64,000 nucleotides of DNA. Origin: UBA9214 sp964443845 (GTDB lineage Bacteria; Pseudomonadota; Gammaproteobacteria; UBA9214). Position numbers and translations under genes: made by a program. The first letter of the stretch is position 1. The number at the start of each line of letters is the position of its first letter. Where the stretch lies: positions 1 to 64,000 of the forward strand of contig CAYUFA010000006.1 of the NCBI GenBank assembly GCA_964443845.1, written 5' to 3'. Positions 36,225 to 44,545 of the stretch are shown here, in pieces. A model generated the notes under the pieces. The model did not search any database, was not told where the DNA came from, and worked only from the letters and a program-made list of their open reading frames with translations.

Positions 36225-36968
36225 ATGAGAATCGGCGGCTACGATTTCCGTCCCGGCCTGTGGCCGACGCTGGCCACGCTGCTCCTGCTGCCGCTGCTGC
36301 TCTGGCTGGGACACTGGCAGCTGCAGCGCGCGGTGTGGAAGCAGGGTCTGATCGACGCCAACGCCGCCAGGGCGCACCTGCCTGCCGTGAGCCTGGACCG
36401 GCTGGGCGGGGACTATGCGGCGGCGCGCTTCCGCAAGGTGCGTGTGCACGGCCGCTATGACCTCGCGCACCAGCTGCTGCTGGATAACCGCGTGCACGAC
36501 GGTCATCCGGGCTACGAGGTGCTGACCCCCCTGCAGCTGGATGACGGGCGCTGGCTGCTGGTGAACCGCGGCTGGGCGCCGGCGGACCCCGACCGCTCCG
36601 TGCTGCCCGCGGTCGACGGGCCGGCGGGGGAGGTGACGTTGATTGCCGGCATCGATCTCCCGCCAGAGAAGACTTTCCGTCTCGGAGCGGAGGAAGAGGC
36701 GACCTCCGGCTGGCCGCGTGTCATCGAACAGCTGGAACCGGCGCGGGTGAAGGCGCTGCTGGGCAGGTCCCTGCTGCCGGTGATCCTGTTACTGGACCCG
36801 CAGGATGCGCACGGTTTTGTGCGTGACTGGAAGCCGGTGTATGGTGTGACCCCCGCCAAGCACCGGGCCTATGCCATGCAGTGGTACACCCTCGCGCTGG
36901 TGCTGGCATTGATCTATATCGGCGTCAATACAAAACGCATCAACCGCAAGCAACCGGAACGCAAATGA
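36225..36968 (+). CDS. SURF1 family cytochrome oxidase biogenesis protein
   Basis: A 247-aa SURF1/Shy1 protein that helps heme insertion and assembly of subunit I. It has an N-terminal helix (LWPTLATLLLLPLLLWLGHWQLQRAVWK), the conserved VHGRYD, LLLDNRVHDGHPGYEVLTPL and WLLVNRGWAP, and a C-terminal helix after KHRAYAMQWYTLALVLALIY. It overlaps the next gene by 4 bases. Confidence 0.92.
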   Translation: MRIGGYDFRPGLWPTLATLLLLPLLLWLGHWQLQRAVWKQGLIDANAARAHLPAVSLDRLGGDYAAARFRKVRVHGRYDLAHQLLLDNRVHDGHPGYEVLTPLQLDDGRWLLVNRGWAPADPDRSVLPAVDGPAGEVTLIAGIDLPPEKTFRLGAEEEATSGWPRVIEQLEPARVKALLGRSLLPVILLLDPQDAHGFVRDWKPVYGVTPAKHRAYAMQWYTLALVLALIYIGVNTKRINRKQPERK

Positions 36969-37615
36969 ACAAGCCTGAACGGAATGCACCGGCGTCCGCG
37001 CGGCGCCAGCGCGGGTTTCTGAACTCGAAACAGGCTATGGTGCTGCTGGCCCTGATTTTCCTGGCCCCCGTGTTCGTGGCGTGGGTCATGCACCATGCCG
37101 GCGAGCAGGGCTGGCGGCCGCACAGCACGACCAACTACGGCACACTGGTGCAGCCGGCGCGACCGCTGGCGGTGCCCGCCGACCTGATGGCCGGCGCTCG
37201 CCCGCTCGGCCGTTACCTGCAGGGACGGTGGACACTGGTGTACGTCGGTGACGGCGATTGCGACGCCGCCTGCAACCAGGACCTGTACCGCATGCGCCAG
37301 GTGCGCCTCGCGCAGAATGAAGACATGAAGCGGGTGCAGACCCTGTACCTGCTGCTGGGCGACGGCGTGCCGGACGCGGTCAGGACACTGGCGGGCAAGG
37401 AGTACCCGGACCTCCGGGTGATACCGGTCGCGCCGGCCCAGGCCACGGCCCTGGCGCCCCAGTTCCGGGTGGACGACACGGACTTCGGACGCAACGGGTA
37501 CCTGTATATCGTGGATCCGCTCGGCAACCTGATGATGTTCTATACACCGGGGAGCGATCCCAGCGGCATGCTGAGAGACCTGCGCAAGCTGCTCAAGGCA
37601 TCACAAATCGGCTGA
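36965..37615 (+). CDS. SCO-like membrane-anchored thioredoxin-fold protein
   Basis: A 216-aa protein with one N-terminal transmembrane helix (about 25-45) and a periplasmic thioredoxin-like domain. It has the SCO-type CxxxC in GDGDCDAACNQDLYRMRQ, which binds copper in SCO1/SenC proteins, and YLYIVDPLGNLMMFY near the end. The His that normally precedes the YLIDPxG segment in SCO proteins as third copper ligand is not seen (DFGRNGYLYIVDP). It is therefore an SCO-related, possibly redox rather than copper-carrying, assembly protein. It lies between surf1 and ctaB, where similar proteins usually occur. Confidence 0.72.
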   Translation: MNKPERNAPASARRQRGFLNSKQAMVLLALIFLAPVFVAWVMHHAGEQGWRPHSTTNYGTLVQPARPLAVPADLMAGARPLGRYLQGRWTLVYVGDGDCDAACNQDLYRMRQVRLAQNEDMKRVQTLYLLLGDGVPDAVRTLAGKEYPDLRVIPVAPAQATALAPQFRVDDTDFGRNGYLYIVDPLGNLMMFYTPGSDPSGMLRDLRKLLKASQIG

Positions 37616-37623
37616 TCGCACCC

Positions 37624-38496
37624 ATGCTGCAAACCATCCGGAATTACCTGGGGCTGTGCAAGCTGAAGGTCGTGGCCCTGATCGTGTTCACCTCGATGGT
37701 GGGCATGTTCCTCGCCACCAACCCGCCCGGCATGGTGCCGTGGGACGTGCTGTTGTGGGGCAATCTCGGCATCGGCCTGGCGGCGGCGGCCGCCGCCGCC
37801 ATCAACCACGTGCTGGACGCGCGCGAGGATGCGAAGATGGCACGCACCCACAACCGTCCCCTGCCGCAGGGCCAGGTGACCGCGCCACAGGCGCTGGGAT
37901 TCGCCACCGTGCTGGGCGTGGTCGCGATGGCGATCCTCGTACAACTGATCAACCCGCTGACCGCCGTGCTGACCTTCGTTTCGCTGGTGGGCTACGCGGT
38001 GGTCTACACCATGTACCTGAAACGCGCCACGCCGCAGAACATCGTCATCGGTGGTGCGGCCGGCGCGGCACCGCCCATCCTGGGCTGGGCCGCGGTGTCC
38101 GGCACCATCCACCCCCACGCGCTGCTGCTGTTCCTGATCGTGTTTGTCTGGACGCCGCCGCACTTCTGGGCGCTGGCCATCCACCGCCACGAGGAATATG
38201 CCAAGGTGGACATCCCGATGCTGCCGGTGACACACGGCATCCCGTTTACCCGCCTGCAGATCCTGCTCTATACCATCATGCTGCTGGTGGTCAGCGTGCT
38301 GCCGTTCGCCATGCACATGAGCGGCTATTTCTACCTGGTCTCCGCCCTGCTGCTGGGGGCCGGATTCCTGCGCTACGCCATCCAGTTGATGCAGGGGAAG
38401 GAGGTGGCCATGAAAACCTTCGGCTATTCCATCTGGTACCTGATGGCCATCTTCGCCACCCTGCTGGTCGATCATTACCTGCCGTTGCTGGCGTGA
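37624..38496 (+). CDS. ctaB: protoheme IX farnesyltransferase (heme O synthase)
   Basis: Adds a farnesyl group to heme B, giving heme O for the oxidase. The 290-aa polytopic protein has the Asp-rich motif AINHVLDAREDAKMARTHNRPLP and the second region VFVWTPPHFWALAIHRHEEYAKVDIPMLPVTHG. It starts 8 bases after the SCO-like gene. ctaA/cox15, which would convert heme O to heme A and often sits just upstream, is absent. Confidence 0.95.
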   Translation: MLQTIRNYLGLCKLKVVALIVFTSMVGMFLATNPPGMVPWDVLLWGNLGIGLAAAAAAAINHVLDAREDAKMARTHNRPLPQGQVTAPQALGFATVLGVVAMAILVQLINPLTAVLTFVSLVGYAVVYTMYLKRATPQNIVIGGAAGAAPPILGWAAVSGTIHPHALLLFLIVFVWTPPHFWALAIHRHEEYAKVDIPMLPVTHGIPFTRLQILLYTIMLLVVSVLPFAMHMSGYFYLVSALLLGAGFLRYAIQLMQGKEVAMKTFGYSIWYLMAIFATLLVDHYLPLLA

Positions 38497-38595
38497 TCCC
38501 GCACCGCTGCCGGCAGGACCGGACGTTGCCAGCGCGCGGGACTGCCAATATAGTAGCCTGCGGACCGGTCGCATCCGGTGTGCGGGAGAGGGCGC

Positions 38596-39660
38596 ATGGC
38601 AGCATCCACCACCACTGTATCCAGCAAGGCCGGCCTGCCGCCGGGCACCCTGGTGCACGTCGGCGAACGGCTGGAATCGGAAACCCGTATCACGGTCATC
38701 GACTACACGCGTGACGGTGGTTCGGAGCACACCGTGAGCACGGTGGAGGAGATCGCCGGCTTCCGCGGGGCGGATTCGATTACCTGGGTCAACGTCGAGG
38801 GGCTGGTCAACGTCGCCGTCATCGAGGCGATCGGGCAGGAGTTCGACATTCACCCGCTGGTACTCGAGGATATCCTGCACACCGGCCAGCGTCCCAAGTT
38901 CGAGGATTACGACGACTACCTGTTCCTGGTGTTCAAGGTCATGTACCCGGCACACGGCGGGGAGGTGGTGAACTATGAACAGGTCAGCGTCCTGATCCTC
39001 AGCGATTACGTGTTCACCTTCAAGGAAAAGCGTGACGCGATCTTCGACTCCATCAAGGCCCGGCTGCGCAAGCCGAATGCGCACTTCCGGAAGCTCGGTA
39101 CGGATTACCTGGCCTACTCGCTGCTCGACGCCGTGGTCGACCAGTACCTGTCGCTGCAGGACTACATGGACGCGGCCCTGGAGTCGATCGAGGACGCGCT
39201 GCTCGATGAGCCGGACAGCTCGACGTTGATGAGCATCCAGCGGGTCCGGCACGAACTGATCTTCATGCGCCGGTCGGCCGCGCCGCTGCGCGAGCTGGTT
39301 GGCGGGATCCTGCGCAGCGATTCCGAGCTCATCAGCGACCACACCATGATCTACTACCGGGATGTCTACGATCACGTGCTGCGCGTGACGGATGCCTTCG
39401 ACACCTACCGCGACATGGTCGGCAGCCTGCTCGAGATCTACAACAGCACCATCAGCAACCACATGAACGAGGTCATGAAGGTGCTGACGGTGTTCGCCAC
39501 GATCTTCATCCCGCTGACCTTCCTCACGGGCATCTACGGCATGAATTTCGAGTATATGCCGGAGCTGAAATGGAAGTGGTCCTACCCGCTGCTGTGGGCC
39601 TGTTTCCTGCTGATCCCGGCGGTCCTGATGTTCTATTTCAGGAAGAAAAAATGGCTATAG
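38596..39660 (+). CDS. corA: CorA-type magnesium/cobalt transporter
   Basis: Pentameric divalent-cation channel of the inner membrane. The 354-aa protein has a large acidic cytosolic domain (WVNVEG, HPLVLEDILHTGQRPKFEDYDDYLFL), a long stalk helix and two C-terminal transmembrane helices with the selectivity motif YGMNFEYMPELKWKWSYP and a basic end (FRKKKWL). Mg, Co or Ni specificity cannot be told from this. Confidence 0.94.
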   Translation: MAASTTTVSSKAGLPPGTLVHVGERLESETRITVIDYTRDGGSEHTVSTVEEIAGFRGADSITWVNVEGLVNVAVIEAIGQEFDIHPLVLEDILHTGQRPKFEDYDDYLFLVFKVMYPAHGGEVVNYEQVSVLILSDYVFTFKEKRDAIFDSIKARLRKPNAHFRKLGTDYLAYSLLDAVVDQYLSLQDYMDAALESIEDALLDEPDSSTLMSIQRVRHELIFMRRSAAPLRELVGGILRSDSELISDHTMIYYRDVYDHVLRVTDAFDTYRDMVGSLLEIYNSTISNHMNEVMKVLTVFATIFIPLTFLTGIYGMNFEYMPELKWKWSYPLLWACFLLIPAVLMFYFRKKKWL

Positions 39661-39727
39661 ACGGGGCTCCGCGACTCCGTCGCCCGACGGGCGCTGGAGT
39701 ATACGGATACAGGAGAAGGAGTCGGAC

Positions 39728-39908
39728 ATGACACACATTGAACTCGGCGGCAGTTGCCTGTGCGGAGCGCTGCGTTACGAATTGCGTGGTGAGGTGCAGC
39801 GTTTCTACCATTGCCACTGCTCGCGCTGTCGCAAGACCACCGGTACCGGACACGCCAGCAACCTGCTGGTCACGCCGGCCACCAGCCTGCACTGGGTCAG
39901 CGGCGGCG
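39728..39908 (+). CDS. GFA-domain protein, N-terminal fragment cut by assembly gap
   Basis: The first 60 codons of a protein with the zinc-binding core of the GFA (formaldehyde-activating-like) fold: SCLCGALRYEL with Cys 10 and 12, and HCHCSRCRKTTGTGHA with Cys 29, 31 and 34. AGGAGAAGGAG lies before the ATG. The frame runs open into the N run, so the rest is missing rather than mutated. Family members bind glutathione or are of unknown function; glutathione-dependent activity is not shown. Confidence 0.75.
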
Positions 39909-40008
39909 NNNNNNNNNNNNNNNNNNNNNNNNNNNNNNNNNNNNNNNNNNNNNNNNNNNNNNNNNNNNNNNNNNNNNNNNNNNNNNNNNNNNNNNNNNNN
40001 NNNNNNNN
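39909..40008. other. assembly gap 1 (100 N)
   Basis: Exactly 100 N, a placeholder of unknown true length. The left side is the GFA-domain gene and the right side begins within a Pro/Glu/Thr tandem repeat, which probably stopped the assembler. Two different reading frames are open at the edges, so the two sides are probably different genes. Confidence 0.98.
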
Positions 40009-40469
40009 CAGTGGCACCGCAACCAGAAACCGCTACACCGCAACCAGAAACCGCTACACCGCAGCCAGAAACCGCGCAGCCGCAGTCAGAAACCGCGCAG
40101 CAGGGGGATACTGAACCGCCAGCGGAACCGGAGGCACAGTCAGAAGCAGTGACGCCGCAGGCGGAAGCGCCCGGGAAAGCAGCCACATTCACTGCAGAGG
40201 ACACGCCGTATAGCTACCGTAGCGGGTATCGCGCCAGAATTGATCGACTGCGCGAACAACGAGAAGCACAATTCAAGGCAATGCGGGAAAACAGGGAGCG
40301 TTGGCACAGCCTGCGGCGCTGGTGGAACAATCCGGTAGCCGAGCAAAGACGTCAATGGAACAAGGCGCGCAGCCGGTACTATCGCGATATGGCGGAGGAA
40401 CGCAGCAGGTACTATGACCAGTTCAGGGAACGGCGCTATCCCTACGGCTACCTGCCCGGTTATCCGTGA
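40009..40469 (+). CDS. C-terminal fragment of a repeat-containing hypothetical protein
   Basis: The frame is open from the gap to a TGA at 40469, about 152 residues. It begins with four near-perfect copies of a QPETATP heptapeptide, then an acidic linker (PPAEPEAQSEAVTPQAEAPG), then a strongly charged Arg/Tyr-rich end (RARIDRLREQREAQ, RRQWNKARSRYYRDMAEERSRYYDQFRERRYPYG). No known domain. The start and N-terminus are lost in the gap. It may be an exported or envelope protein, but that is a guess. Confidence 0.55.
40019..40102. repeat. 21-base tandem repeat, four copies
   Basis: Four units of 21 bases at 40019-40039, 40040-40060, 40061-40081 and 40082-40102; the first two are identical (GCAACCAGAAACCGCTACAC plus C) and the others diverge. 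They encode the repeating heptapeptide QPETATP. More copies may lie in the gap. Confidence 0.9.
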
Positions 40470-40494
40470 GTGATCAGGCGCACACCACCGGAAC

Positions 40495-40515
40495 ACCCCC
40501 CGCGCGGCGGGGGGT
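40495..40515. terminator. possible terminator hairpin
   Basis: A perfect 9-bp stem ACCCCCCGC / GCGGGGGGT with a 3-base loop lies 25 bases after the repeat-protein stop and between convergent genes. No T-run follows, so the terminator call is moderate. Confidence 0.45.
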
Positions 40516-40579
40516 TCCAGCCGCGGCCAAGGTGTCGTTTACTGGCCGGAAACTGACACCGGGTTGAAACAACATCCGC

Positions 40580-41530
40580 TCAGTCGTCCTTCAGCTCGCG
40601 CGGGAACGGCTCCAGGTAGGTCTGCGACTGGGCCCACTCGTTCGGGTGGTGCAGGAAGTGATGGCGCAGCAGTGTCAGCGGCGCGGCCAGCGGCACCAGC
40701 CCCAGCCGGTATTCATCGATCAGCCGGGTCAGTTCGGCGCGGTCCGCGGCGCCGAGCGGTTTGCTGACATAGCCCTGCAGGTGTTGCAGCACGTTGACGT
40801 GTGCGCGGCGGGTGGCCGGTCGCTGCAGCGCTGCCATCAGCTCCTGTTCGTAGCGCCGGCACAGCTCCCGGAAGCCCTTTCGACCGGCCGTTGACACCAG
40901 ACGACCAAGTCGCCGGTAGGCGGCCTGGTTGTGCGCCAGTACGCTGAGCTTGTGGCGGGTGTGAAATTCCACCAGGCGCGCCGGTGTGAGTCCCCGCGCG
41001 CGCAGCTGCAGCCAGCGATAGCGCGTGAACACCCGTTCGAGGAAATTTTCGCGCAGCCCGGGATCGTGCAGCCGGCCCTCTTCCTCCACCGGCAGGTTCG
41101 GGTGCGCCTGCAGGATCGCGGCGGCAAAGGCGCCGACACCATCGGCCCGGGCGGCCCGGCCGTCCTCGTGCCAGGTCTTTACGCGTGCCATGCCGCAGCT
41201 CGGCGAGCGCGCCTTGAAGATGTAGCCGCACAGCTCATCCATGTCACGGGCGGCAGCGCGGCCGTATGCCGCCAGGGCCGCGGTGACATCCAGCGAACCT
41301 TCCTGCACACCACGCACGCGCAGACCGCCTGCCGTGCGTACCAGCCGGATCGGTGCCCGGGGTATGCCCAGCCCGATGGCCACTTCGGGGCAGTACGGAT
41401 GAAACTCCAGGTACGCGGCCAGGCGGGTGTTGACCTCGCGGTCATAGCGGTGGCCGCCGTCGTAGCGCACGGCGTCCCCGCGCAGGCAGCTGCTGATGCC
41501 CACCGGTATCCTGTGCACGGGCGTGTCCAT
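40580..41530 (-). CDS. DUF523 and DUF1722 domain protein (YbgA-like)
   Basis: A 316-aa protein with two domains. The N-terminal DUF523 part has VGISSCLRGDAVRYDGGHRYD and KARSPSCGMARVKTW with paired Cys that could bind metal. The C-terminal DUF1722 (YbgA-like) part has EFHTRHKLSVLAHNQAAYRRLGRLV and QHLQGYVSK. Homologues often lie beside photolyase genes, though none is here. The start MDTPVHRIPVGISSCL is chosen; upstream frame is not conserved-looking. Confidence 0.85.
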   Translation of the reverse strand: MDTPVHRIPVGISSCLRGDAVRYDGGHRYDREVNTRLAAYLEFHPYCPEVAIGLGIPRAPIRLVRTAGGLRVRGVQEGSLDVTAALAAYGRAAARDMDELCGYIFKARSPSCGMARVKTWHEDGRAARADGVGAFAAAILQAHPNLPVEEEGRLHDPGLRENFLERVFTRYRWLQLRARGLTPARLVEFHTRHKLSVLAHNQAAYRRLGRLVSTAGRKGFRELCRRYEQELMAALQRPATRRAHVNVLQHLQGYVSKPLGAADRAELTRLIDEYRLGLVPLAAPLTLLRHHFLHHPNEWAQSQTYLEPFPRELKDD

Positions 41531-41672
41531 GCCCGGATTATGACTCGCCGGGCGGGACCCTCGCCATGCCTGCCAGCACCGTCCCCGGCCGATGACACCC
41601 GGACGGGGATTGCCTGCGCCGCAACCGCGCGGAAAAGGGCGTCCTCGAGCCGGCCCGCACCGCATCCCGAAA

Positions 41673-41702
41673 AACAAAACGGCCCTGGCGGGCCGTTTTG
41701 TT
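41673..41702 (-). terminator. rpoH terminator
   Basis: A perfect 13-bp stem (AACAAAACGGCCC / GGGCCGTTTTGTT) with a 4-base loop. On the minus strand it continues into TTTTT, directly downstream of the rpoH stop. Confidence 0.88.
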
Positions 41703-41725
41703 GCGGTTCTGCCGGAAATCCGCGA

Positions 41726-42592
41726 TCAGGCCTGCATGGTCTTCCTCAGCTTGCCGATTGCGCTCTGCTCCAGCTGGCGGATCCGTTCCGCGGATACCCC
41801 GAAGCGCTCGGCCAGCTCGTGCAGGGTGGTCTTGTCGTCCTGCAACCAGCGCTGCTCCAGGATGACCCGGCTGCGCTCGTCGAGCCCCTCCAGCGCGGCT
41901 TGCAGGTGGCTGTTGTGGGTTTCGCTCCAGTCTTCCTGCTCCAGGATCTGTGCCGGGTCGCCGGACTGGTCCTCGAGATACGCCGCCGGGGCGAAGTGAT
42001 GCTCGTCCTCGTCGCCGGTGCCGACCGGATCGAAACCGATGTCATGGCCACTGAGCCGCGATTCCATCTCCACCACGGTCTCCGGCCTGACACCGAGGTC
42101 CGCGGCCACTGCGTCGATCTCCGCCTGGTTCATCCAGCCCAGGCGCTGCTTCTTGCTGCGCAGGTTGAAGAACAGCTTGCGCTGGGCCTTGGTGGTGGCG
42201 ACCTTGACGATGCGCCAGTTGCGCAGGATGAATTCGTGCATCTCGGCGCGGATCCAGTGCACGGCAAAGGAGACCAGGCGCACACCCTGGGCCGGGTCGA
42301 AGCGCTTGACGGCCTTCATCAGGCCGATGTTGCCTTCCTGGATCAGGTCTCCGAGGGCCAGCCCATAGCCGTTATAGCCGCGTGCGATCCGTACCACGAA
42401 GCGCAGGTGCGACATCACCAGCTGGCGGGCGGCATCGAGGTCGTTGTGTTCCCGCAGCCGGGTGGCCAGGGCAACCTCTTCTTCCGCGCTCAGCATCGGG
42501 ATGCTCATGGAGGCATGGACATACTGCTCCAGGCTGCCGGTCGGCATCGGAATCATAAGTTGCTGTTTATTTAAAACAATATCCTTACTCAT
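41726..42592 (-). CDS. rpoH: heat-shock sigma factor sigma-32
   Basis: Directs RNA polymerase to heat-shock promoters. The 288-aa protein has region 2 (LVMSHLRFVVRIARGYNGYGLALGDLIQEGNIGLMKAVKRFDP), the RpoH box QRKLFFNLR just after region 2.4, and region 4 with LHELAERFGVSAERIRQLEQSA. It is the last gene of the ftsY-ftsE-ftsX-rpoH order but has its own promoter with a CIRCE operator just upstream. It ends at a strong terminator. Confidence 0.97.
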   Translation of the reverse strand: MSKDIVLNKQQLMIPMPTGSLEQYVHASMSIPMLSAEEEVALATRLREHNDLDAARQLVMSHLRFVVRIARGYNGYGLALGDLIQEGNIGLMKAVKRFDPAQGVRLVSFAVHWIRAEMHEFILRNWRIVKVATTKAQRKLFFNLRSKKQRLGWMNQAEIDAVAADLGVRPETVVEMESRLSGHDIGFDPVGTGDEDEHHFAPAAYLEDQSGDPAQILEQEDWSETHNSHLQAALEGLDERSRVILEQRWLQDDKTTLHELAERFGVSAERIRQLEQSAIGKLRKTMQA

Positions 42593-42625
42593 TCGAAATC
42601 TCTCGCTCCTGCGGGGGTTCGCGTC

Positions 42626-42655
42626 ATGTTAGCACTCTAGCTCATAGAGTGCCAA
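42626..42655 (-). promoter_or_regulatory. sigma-70-type promoter of rpoH overlapping CIRCE
   Basis: On the minus strand TTGGCA (42655-42650), an 18-bp spacer and TAACAT (42631-42626) make a plausible housekeeping promoter. Predicted transcription starts about 25-30 bases before the rpoH ATG. The HrcA operator covers the spacer and both hexamers, so bound repressor should block polymerase. Confidence 0.6.
42629..42655. promoter_or_regulatory. CIRCE element (HrcA operator)
   Basis: TTAGCACTC, nine bases, GAGTGCCAA. The CIRCE consensus is TTAGCACTC-N9-GAGTGCTAA, so 17 of 18 arm bases match with the exact spacer length. It lies 37 bases before the rpoH start codon. CIRCE is bound by the repressor HrcA, which normally controls groESL or dnaK operons; hrcA itself is not in the window. 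Confidence 0.9.
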
Positions 42656-42712
42656 TTTCCGGAAAAGTTGCATGCTGCATCGGCACCGGGCGCGGGGCCT
42701 TGAGCGCGGGGA

Positions 42713-43699
42713 TCAGCCCGGCTCGATAGCACTCAGGTGGCGGCCGACCGCCAGCCAGGAGCCCAGCAGCCCGAGCAGGATGCCGCTGCCCAGCAGCACG
42801 GCCAGGGTGACCACCGGCAGGGTGTGCAGCATGAAGTCACTCTGGTACAGGCCCGCCAGCGTTGCGACCGGGCCGGCCAGCAGCATGAAGCCGCCGGCGA
42901 CCAGCAGCCAGGCCAGCAGGGCCCCCAGCAGTCCGTACCACACCCCGCTGTACAGGAACGGCCGGCGTACGAAGGGATTGGTGGCACCGAGCAGCTTGGT
43001 GACCACGATCTCGTCACGGCGGTTCTGGATTTCCAGGCGTATGGTATTACCGATCACCAGCAGCACGGCCAGTGCCAGTAACGCGCTGAACAGCAGGATC
43101 CCGCGGCGGGCGATCTCGAGCATCGCGTTCAGCCGTTGCACCCAGGCCAGGTCGAGTTCGGCCAGGTCCACTGCGGGCAGGGCGTTGATCTTCTGCTGCA
43201 GCGCGGCGGCGGGGTCGGCGCCACGCTGGCTGGCGCGGGGCACGACGACCAGCACGGCTGGCAACGGGTTCTTGTCCAGTGCCCCCAGCGCGTCGCCCAG
43301 CCCCGAGCGCGCGCTGTATTCCTGCAAGGCCTGTTCGGGGGTGATCACCCGCACCGACGCGATTTCCTGCCAGTCACGCAGTTGCGCAGCCAGCCGGTCA
43401 CGCTGTGCCGCCGGCACCCGGTCTTTCAGGAAGACCGAGATGCTGGCCTGCCCGTCCCATGACCCGCTCAGGCGGTGCAGGTTGTCGAGCAGCAGGTACA
43501 GGCTGGTGGGGAGTGCCAGGGCAATGCCGATCACGGCGGCCGTCATCAGGGACGGCAGCGGGTTGCGGTACAACCGGCCCAGGCTGTCCAGGGCCACCTG
43601 CACGTGGCGTAGCAGGTAGACCCGCGGGTGCAACAGTCGCGCCGGCGGTGCCTGCCTGCGGTTGGCCCCCCCGCGCGGCTTTCTGCGCCGGCCGATCAT
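42713..43699 (-). CDS. ftsX: cell division protein FtsX
   Basis: Membrane partner of FtsE that regulates septal peptidoglycan hydrolases. The 328-aa protein has a basic N-terminus, a first helix near residue 50-70 (LMTAAVIGIALALPTSLYLLL), a periplasmic domain, and three C-terminal helices with RLEIQNRRDEIVVTKLLGAT. It overlaps ftsE by 4 bases. Confidence 0.94.
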   Translation of the reverse strand: MIGRRRKPRGGANRRQAPPARLLHPRVYLLRHVQVALDSLGRLYRNPLPSLMTAAVIGIALALPTSLYLLLDNLHRLSGSWDGQASISVFLKDRVPAAQRDRLAAQLRDWQEIASVRVITPEQALQEYSARSGLGDALGALDKNPLPAVLVVVPRASQRGADPAAALQQKINALPAVDLAELDLAWVQRLNAMLEIARRGILLFSALLALAVLLVIGNTIRLEIQNRRDEIVVTKLLGATNPFVRRPFLYSGVWYGLLGALLAWLLVAGGFMLLAGPVATLAGLYQSDFMLHTLPVVTLAVLLGSGILLGLLGSWLAVGRHLSAIEPG

Positions 43700-44367
43700 G
43701 CGACCTCCTCCCGCGCGCCGGCCAGGTGGCCGTGCTCCAGCGTCAGTACCGGGTAATCCATGGAACGGATCAGGTCCACGTCGTGGGTCGCGATCAGCAC
43801 ACTGACCCCGACCTCGTTGAACAGGCCGAACAGCTGCATGATCTCCCGCGACAGGTCGGGGTCGAGGTTGCCGGTCGGTTCGTCGGCCAGCAACAGGGTC
43901 GGCTTGTTGACCACCGCGCGTGCAATGCCCACGCGCTGCTGTTCACCCCCGGACAGGGTCACCGGGTACAGGCGTTCCTTGCTGAGCAGGCCGAGCTTGT
44001 CGAGGGCGGCGCGCACCCGCCGTCCGATGTCCTGGTGACGGTAGCCGGAGATCACCAGTGGCAACGCCACGTTGTCGTACACGGTGCGGTCATGCAGCAG
44101 GTGGTGGTCCTGGAAGATGAAGCCGATCTTGCGGCGGATGTAGGGGATGCGGCGCCGGTGGACGTCGGAGACGTTTTCGCCGTCGAGGAAGATCTGTCCG
44201 CGCGAGGCGCGCTCGATCAGTGCAATCAGTTTCAGCAGGGTGCTCTTGCCGGCGCCGGAATGGCCGGTCAGGAAGGCCATGGCGCCCTTTTCCATGTGAA
44301 AGCTGACGTTGCCGAGCGCTTCGAATCCGCCCGGGTAGCGCTTGCTGACGTTGGCAAAACGGATCAT
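43696..44367 (-). CDS. ftsE: cell division ATP-binding protein FtsE
   Basis: ABC ATPase of the FtsEX complex. The 223-aa protein has Walker A GHSGAGKSTLLKL, signature LSGGEQQRVGIARA, Walker B LLLADEPTGNLD and H-loop ATHDVDLI. The start MIRFANVSKRYPGG is canonical; a longer frame upstream has no similarity. Confidence 0.96.
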   Translation of the reverse strand: MIRFANVSKRYPGGFEALGNVSFHMEKGAMAFLTGHSGAGKSTLLKLIALIERASRGQIFLDGENVSDVHRRRIPYIRRKIGFIFQDHHLLHDRTVYDNVALPLVISGYRHQDIGRRVRAALDKLGLLSKERLYPVTLSGGEQQRVGIARAVVNKPTLLLADEPTGNLDPDLSREIMQLFGLFNEVGVSVLIATHDVDLIRSMDYPVLTLEHGHLAGAREEVA

Positions 44368-44486
44368 CTGTAGGTAACGGGAGAGGTGTGGGTCGTAACG
44401 GCCTGCATGCGTATCGGGGCCTGCTGGAATGTGCCAGTGTAACCGAAAAGTTCGTTTGTAACCTGCCGTGCCCCGGATATCCTGAC

Positions 44487-44545
44487 CACGCTTCACGCTT
44501 CACGCTTCACGCTTCACGCTTCACGCTTCACGCTTCACGCTTCAC
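44487..44545. repeat. heptanucleotide microsatellite (CTTCACG)n
   Basis: Seven perfect copies of CTTCACG at 44491-44539, plus partial units on both sides (44487-44490 and 44540-44545), about 8.4 copies in all. It spans the ftsY stop codon (44535-44537) and the start of the ftsY-ftsE spacer. On the minus strand it encodes the last residues Ser-Glu-Ala and the stop. Confidence 0.95.

Noticed and set aside
44487..44545. CRISPR array
   Set aside because: Units are only 7 bases with no spacers; it is a simple microsatellite. The 21-base repeats at 40019 likewise lack spacers.
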